NCBI GenBank assembly: GCA_016735415.1
Contig: JAERRP010000632.1
Span: forward strand, 1-19,854
DNA from: Desulfobacterales bacterium
Lineage (GTDB): Bacteria; Desulfobacterota; Desulfobacteria; Desulfobacterales; UBA5852
Direction of reading: 5' to 3'
DNA length: 19,854 nucleotides
Below are positions 16,041-19,854 of the stretch, piece after piece; position 1 is the first letter of the stretch; the number at the start of each line of letters is the position of its first letter. The translations under genes were made by a program, and so were the position numbers. The notes under the pieces were generated by a model. It was given only the letters and a program-made list of their open reading frames with translations, searched no databases and was not told the origin of the DNA.

Positions 16041-18515
16041 TCAGCGTCTGACAGCCCTTACCCAACCGCATTCGTTGGCATTGCGTTGTTCGACGGCCTG
16101 ATTTACCGGATCCATCACATCCACCAGCACGACCCTCCCGCCCCCTCCCGAATAGCGTTTAATTTTATCCGCCGTCCAGTACCATTCGGCCGATTTAACT
16201 TTAAACGGATTGGCGCCGCTGTAAAAGGTTCGCAGTTCTTTTGTGGTCGGCAGCCGCCAGTTGGCGTATCCCCCGGTCTTCAAACGATTAACGTAGGATA
16301 GGGCATCGTCGTAAGTCAGGCATGCCCGTGTTTCTAAATTTGAATCGATCATGGCCCATGTAAGCCTGGTTTTGTTATCGAACACGGTGGTCGATGCCTT
16401 TTCGACAAAACGACCTTTGGTTTTGGGCAGGATCCTGCGCAGGCGTTGCAGTTCCGCCTGGACATCCTGGCGATTGCGGATCTTTTCAAGTGTTTTCAAT
16501 TCGGTCCCGATGATCTCGCGCGCTGGCGAGTAAGGGTTTTGATCAAGATAGGTCAAATAGGTTTTTTCTAACGTCTGCGGATCTGCGTTGGGCCCTCCAG
16601 CCTTGAGACGCAGTGATGCTAAAATGTCGTCGGCTTGGGTATGGCGAAGATAGTCATCCTTTTTTCTCCTTAACCGCACAGCATATTTTGAATCTTTATA
16701 AAGCGCGATATAAGGGGCGCTCAAGTCGATACAGCGATGCCACTGTTTGGACTTCTCACAATCTTTCAAAAGTTTGGCCAACTGGTTATAGTAGGGTTTG
16801 GCCATCCGTCTCGAGATTTGCTTTACTTCTTGGAGATAGGCGCCTTTTGAGTGTTCCCCTATATATAATTCAATTGCGGATGCAAGGGCGGCATATTGGT
16901 CTGGGGGCAGGGTCGTAATCCGGTCGTAATCGCGCTTATCAATGAGGGCAGGAATTGCATCTAATTCCTGCTTCAAACCCTCATTGTGAGCGGATTGCGG
17001 GTGCTTTGACATAAAGCCCTCGATAAGGGCTCCCGCCTTTTCAAAATCTTGGGTCGCGATGTGCCGGGCCTTTTTTTCCTGCAGCTGTTTCAGATCGCGA
17101 TATTCAATCCGCTTGTGAAGGGCATCAATATCTTTTTGGGCCCGGTCGATATATGTTTGCTTATCCTGGCGCTGGCGGTAACTTTGAATAAATGCGAGCT
17201 GGGATTCCAGTGTCTTTTTGTGACCGGCTTCGGAGCGCATGCGCAGGTATTCCGTTTCGAGCCGTTGTTGACCGTAATTGAAATACCAGAAGGCGCCGCC
17301 TCCCAGGGCAAATAAAACCAGCAGCAACGCTATTACCCGAAAGTGCTTTTTCAGGTTTCTCTTCTTTTTAGGTAGAACAATCGTCCAGCCTTTGGATTGA
17401 CAATAATCACGGATATGATTTTGCGCATCTTCCGGAAGCGTTCCGGAACGTATCGCCTGACGAACCAGGTAGTCATACTGTTCGCGTTGAATGGTGTTGT
17501 CGTTAACGGTCAGATCAATATCCCGGTTAAGTTTTTTCAAAAGCAGGCGGGCACGGCTTAAATCATAAGCATAACGATTTTCATCTGATTTAAAAAGAGC
17601 GATACACTGGCCGACCAGCACGCCGCTGGCCGTTAAAATGGCATCTTTCTGGGAAATTTTACGGATTTGGTTTTCCTTGGCCACCGCCTTCTTCTGCAGG
17701 GCCTCAAGGCTTGTTCCTGGAAAAAGACCCAGAAAACTGTAAAGTGAATCGTTCCCCACAATCCTGAGATTCTCCAGAATGACCTGCTCGACGGTGCTGT
17801 CTATCTGGTAGGCTTCGGTTTCCTTCTTGTTGGTGGTTTTCTTTATGGGACAACGAATACGCCGCAGGATTTCCCCTTCATCAAAGGGGAAAATAGCTGC
17901 CAGACCAGATATTTCAGTCTGGGTCATGTAGCCCTTGCGCACCTGGATATTTACAAATTCATCCAACTGGGCGCGTCGCAGATCCGTTAACTGCTGGTGA
18001 ATTTTTTTGGCCGTATCCGGATCAATCTTATTCTGTTGGGCAATTTTTTCCAACTCCTGATCGGTAAGTTGACCATTGATCAACTTACGTTGAATTTGAA
18101 GGACGGCCGGTGATCCCCGCCGCTTCTGCCAGCGTGCCACGCGCTTTTTAACCAGCTGGGGTTTTATTTCGTGATGGGCCGCAAGTCTTTCAATTTCCTC
18201 CGAAAGAATTTCACCCTTGCAGCCAATGAGATCAATGTGACGATCGACCGCTTTGAATATCGCTTCCAGTTTTTTTTTGAGTTCTTCAATGGCGGCTTGT
18301 GCTTCTTTCTGGCGCAATTGTGAATCCGTCATGACCTTGCGGATTTCAGGAAGAAGACTGATGTATTGGCGCGCTTGGATTCCCTTGGTGGGGTGGTTTC
18401 GCAGTCGGCTCCAATCCGACTGCTTCTTTCTAATGGTGTTTTCAATAGTCTCGGCATTGCTTTCCGGTGGATTGATTTGCAATTCAAGCAATTGAAAGAA
18501 ATTTACTCGATCCAT
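16041..18515 (-). CDS. Single-pass membrane protein with J-like segments and C-terminal DUF1566 (Lcl) domain
   Basis: The 824-residue protein has a cytoplasmic half (1-392), a transmembrane segment (about 393-412, VIALLLVLFALGGGAFWYF) after a very basic stretch (KKKRNLKKH, 383-391; N-inside by the positive-inside rule), a helical TPR/coiled-coil-like outer region (413-700) and a DUF1566/Lcl domain (about 709-824: NWRLPTTKEL 752-761, WVRAVRR 818-824). Residues 1-72 resemble a J-domain with HPT at 41-43 instead of HPD; residues 257-318 (LYSFLGLFPGTSLEAL to ENRYAYDLSR) resemble the J-like modules found beside bacterial Hsp70s. DUF1566 occurs in surface proteins such as the Legionella Lcl adhesin. 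Its neighbour upstream on the strand is an Hsp70. The ATG at 18515 has AAGGAA nine bases upstream. Function is inferred. Confidence 0.75.
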   Translation of the reverse strand: MDRVNFFQLLELQINPPESNAETIENTIRKKQSDWSRLRNHPTKGIQARQYISLLPEIRKVMTDSQLRQKEAQAAIEELKKKLEAIFKAVDRHIDLIGCKGEILSEEIERLAAHHEIKPQLVKKRVARWQKRRGSPAVLQIQRKLINGQLTDQELEKIAQQNKIDPDTAKKIHQQLTDLRRAQLDEFVNIQVRKGYMTQTEISGLAAIFPFDEGEILRRIRCPIKKTTNKKETEAYQIDSTVEQVILENLRIVGNDSLYSFLGLFPGTSLEALQKKAVAKENQIRKISQKDAILTASGVLVGQCIALFKSDENRYAYDLSRARLLLKKLNRDIDLTVNDNTIQREQYDYLVRQAIRSGTLPEDAQNHIRDYCQSKGWTIVLPKKKRNLKKHFRVIALLLVLFALGGGAFWYFNYGQQRLETEYLRMRSEAGHKKTLESQLAFIQSYRQRQDKQTYIDRAQKDIDALHKRIEYRDLKQLQEKKARHIATQDFEKAGALIEGFMSKHPQSAHNEGLKQELDAIPALIDKRDYDRITTLPPDQYAALASAIELYIGEHSKGAYLQEVKQISRRMAKPYYNQLAKLLKDCEKSKQWHRCIDLSAPYIALYKDSKYAVRLRRKKDDYLRHTQADDILASLRLKAGGPNADPQTLEKTYLTYLDQNPYSPAREIIGTELKTLEKIRNRQDVQAELQRLRRILPKTKGRFVEKASTTVFDNKTRLTWAMIDSNLETRACLTYDDALSYVNRLKTGGYANWRLPTTKELRTFYSGANPFKVKSAEWYWTADKIKRYSGGGGRVVLVDVMDPVNQAVEQRNANECGWVRAVRR

Positions 18516-18589
18516 TCTAACGATTCCTTCCGAAAAATCGAATGCTCACGGCACGCGCGGTTCCCTGTTTGGATAAGGACGTGATGGTG

Positions 18590-18614
18590 CCCCGAGAGTG
18601 TTAAGTTCTCGTGG
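18590..18614 (-). promoter_or_regulatory. Small hairpin in the leader of the DUF1566 gene
   Basis: CCACGAGA and TCTCGGGG pair (one mismatch) around a nine-base loop, about 75 bases ahead of the start codon. A role in the leader RNA is possible but not shown. Confidence 0.2.
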
Positions 18615-18674
18615 TTCGACAGCGTATGGTCTAGCAAGGATGATAAATCAATGTGTTATGATTTTATGATCTTG

Positions 18675-18703
18675 AATATACGATTAAATGGCAATTATGA
18701 AAA
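18675..18703 (-). promoter_or_regulatory. Possible promoter for the DUF1566 gene
   Basis: On the minus strand, TTTTCA (18698-18703), 17 bases, TATATT (18675-18680). It lies between the Hsp70 terminator and the gene at 18515, where independent transcription would be needed. The -10 is good, the -35 weak. The rest of the 394-base gap (18516-18909) contains the hairpin, the terminator and no gene or tRNA that I can see. Confidence 0.35.
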
Positions 18704-18796
18704 CCTTTCCTTAACGATAGGAAAACGCAAAGAAAGTTCCCCCTATTAGTTTCAGCTGAGACCCTCCCGGACACGGAAGACGGAATACGTTGTCAT

Positions 18797-18837
18797 AAAA
18801 AAGGCACTTGCCGAATGTGTTGACGGTCAAGTGCCTT
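18797..18837 (-). terminator. Intrinsic terminator after the Hsp70 gene
   Basis: A perfect 10-bp stem (AAGGCACTTG at 18801-18810 with CAAGTGCCTT at 18828-18837) has an inner CCG/CGG extension in its loop and ends, on the minus strand, in a run of six T (A at 18797-18802 on plus). It lies 72 bases past the Hsp70 stop and separates it from the DUF1566 gene. Confidence 0.85.
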
Positions 18838-18909
18838 GAAAAAGCATGATTTTTTAGGGAATTCAAGCCTCACCCCGTTTTGGGGTTTGCATCCCGGGAG
18901 CAAGGAAGT

Positions 18910-19854
18910 CTAATGGACCACGAGATGCTGCGCACGCGCAATTGCATCTTCGAGATCTTTCCCCTGAATAACGGAACTGGTTTCCAGTTTTGCCTCCACG
19001 GCGCGATTTGCAGATGTTTCCAGAGCCGTAATATGGAGGCGTCCCTCACGATTGAGGTTGAAGGTTATCTCAACCGGTGAATCTTCAGGCAGCCCTGAAG
19101 GCAAATCCAAAATCGCCGTTCCGATTTCAATTGAATGCTCAACCGGTACAACCTTGTCACCCGTCTCGTTTTCCATGATGCGGATCAACACGCGCTCCTG
19201 GTTTGCTTCCGGCGTATAGAAGGTTCGTCTGATCTCTACCGGAACCGTCGTGTTTTTGCGAATCAGGTTAAAGACCCCTTCTTCGTCATTCGGACGGCGG
19301 GCCACAACCCCGAAACTTTTACTGGCAACGTCTCGGATTCGCATCGTCGACTGCTTAACAGCCAAAAGGGTCACGCCCGTTTCTTCCGACATCTGCTTGG
19401 CCACTTCTTCCATTATTTGCTTAGGGGTCGTTTGGATGATATTTTCTTCTTCAGGATTGCGATTGGTTTTTTCCGCGATACGAGTGATCAGCCCATCGTT
19501 GAGAGACAATTTCCAGCCATAGATCGCTGCCCCTTTAGCCACCGACTCGTCGGGATCGAACATGCGTGCTTCCATCCCGAATTCCTGCTGAATGCGTTCC
19601 GCGATCTGGGGCATCCGGGTTGATCCCCCGACCATAATAATCTCATCAAAATGTTCGTATCCTTTTTCCTTAGCTTCTTTGAGCATATCATTGGCCAGTG
19701 CGATCGTGCGTTCAACAAGATCGGCGGTGATTTCAAGAAATTTTTCACGACCTAATTCAACCTTGACGCGTTCACCTCCGTGGGTGAACGAGATAGGGGT
19801 TTTGTCCCGCTGTTAAAAAATCTTCTTCTATTTTTCAGCCGACAATTGAAGGTC
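18910..19854 (-). pseudogene. Noncanonical Hsp70 (DnaK-like), 3' half, interrupted by two in-frame stops; runs off right edge
   Basis: The frame holds the second half of an Hsp70: the end of the ATPase domain (ISFTHGGERVKVEL, then the ATP-site FDEIIMVGGSTRMPQIAERI, and DPDESVAKGAAIYG), an insertion of about 50 residues where the interdomain linker should be, and the substrate-binding beta domain (NTTVPVEIRRTF, VEITFNLNREGRLHI). It ends soon after this domain, so the alpha-helical lid of DnaK is missing. Codons TAG (19828-19830) and TAA (19813-19815) interrupt LSAEK*KKIF*QRDKTP, where related Hsp70s have the ExxKxxLS pattern; the frame is otherwise in register, so these look like substitutions rather than indels. 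The last ATG in frame is at 19686. It is either a decayed gene, two sequence errors at an assembly edge, or a split product. The stop at 18910 is followed by a good terminator. Confidence 0.65.

Noticed and set aside
18606..18622. GGTTCGAC-like T-loop, possible tRNA between the Hsp70 and DUF1566 genes
   Set aside because: No matching acceptor, D or anticodon arm can be drawn around it.

Overview
The window looks like a chromosomal segment of a Desulfobacterota bacterium, probably a Desulfobacteraceae/Desulfosarcinaceae-type sulfate reducer. This is inferred from gene style: a lactate-dehydrogenase-like malate dehydrogenase, an MglA/PATAN/PilZ signalling cluster, a spore-photoproduct-lyase-like radical SAM gene in a probable non-spore-former, and a lid-less Hsp70 beside a membrane DUF1566 protein. 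No rRNA, tRNA, CRISPR array, transposase or phage gene was found.

Layout. 1-1458 (minus): the start of a small Cys-rich protein runs off the left edge, then a possible 29-codon micro-ORF, then a PHP-domain metal-dependent phosphoesterase. 1734-6095 (plus): ispF, uvrB and uvrC; ispF and uvrB overlap by ATGA. 6096-6319: a 217-bp imperfect palindrome fills the space between the converging uvrC and mdh. 6320-7255 (minus): malate dehydrogenase. 7577-10844 (plus): a four-gene signalling operon coding for a TPR-like protein, an MglA-type GTPase, a PATAN (DUF4388) protein with two degenerate cyclic-nucleotide-binding folds, and a PilZ protein. 10926-12777 (plus): purC overlapping a ParB-like gene. 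12880-14677 (plus): a TetR regulator with a good sigma-70-like promoter, then the SPL-like radical SAM gene. 14883-16017 (plus): two proteins I do not recognise. 16041-18515 (minus): a large single-pass membrane protein with cytoplasmic J-like segments and a C-terminal DUF1566/Lcl domain. 18910-19854 (minus): the 3' half of a noncanonical Hsp70 that carries two in-frame stop codons near the window edge and ends at a clear intrinsic terminator.

How the genes may work together. UvrB and UvrC are two of the three UvrABC nucleotide excision repair proteins; IspF (MEP isoprenoid pathway), PurC (purines) and Mdh (TCA/malate) are housekeeping. The MglA-type operon has the parts of a polarity or motility switch: a GTPase with MglA catalytic residues, a PATAN partner and a c-di-GMP receptor. 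The Hsp70 plus membrane J-like/DUF1566 pair suggests a specialised chaperone system coupled to the cell envelope. These two clusters are the least conventional parts of the window.
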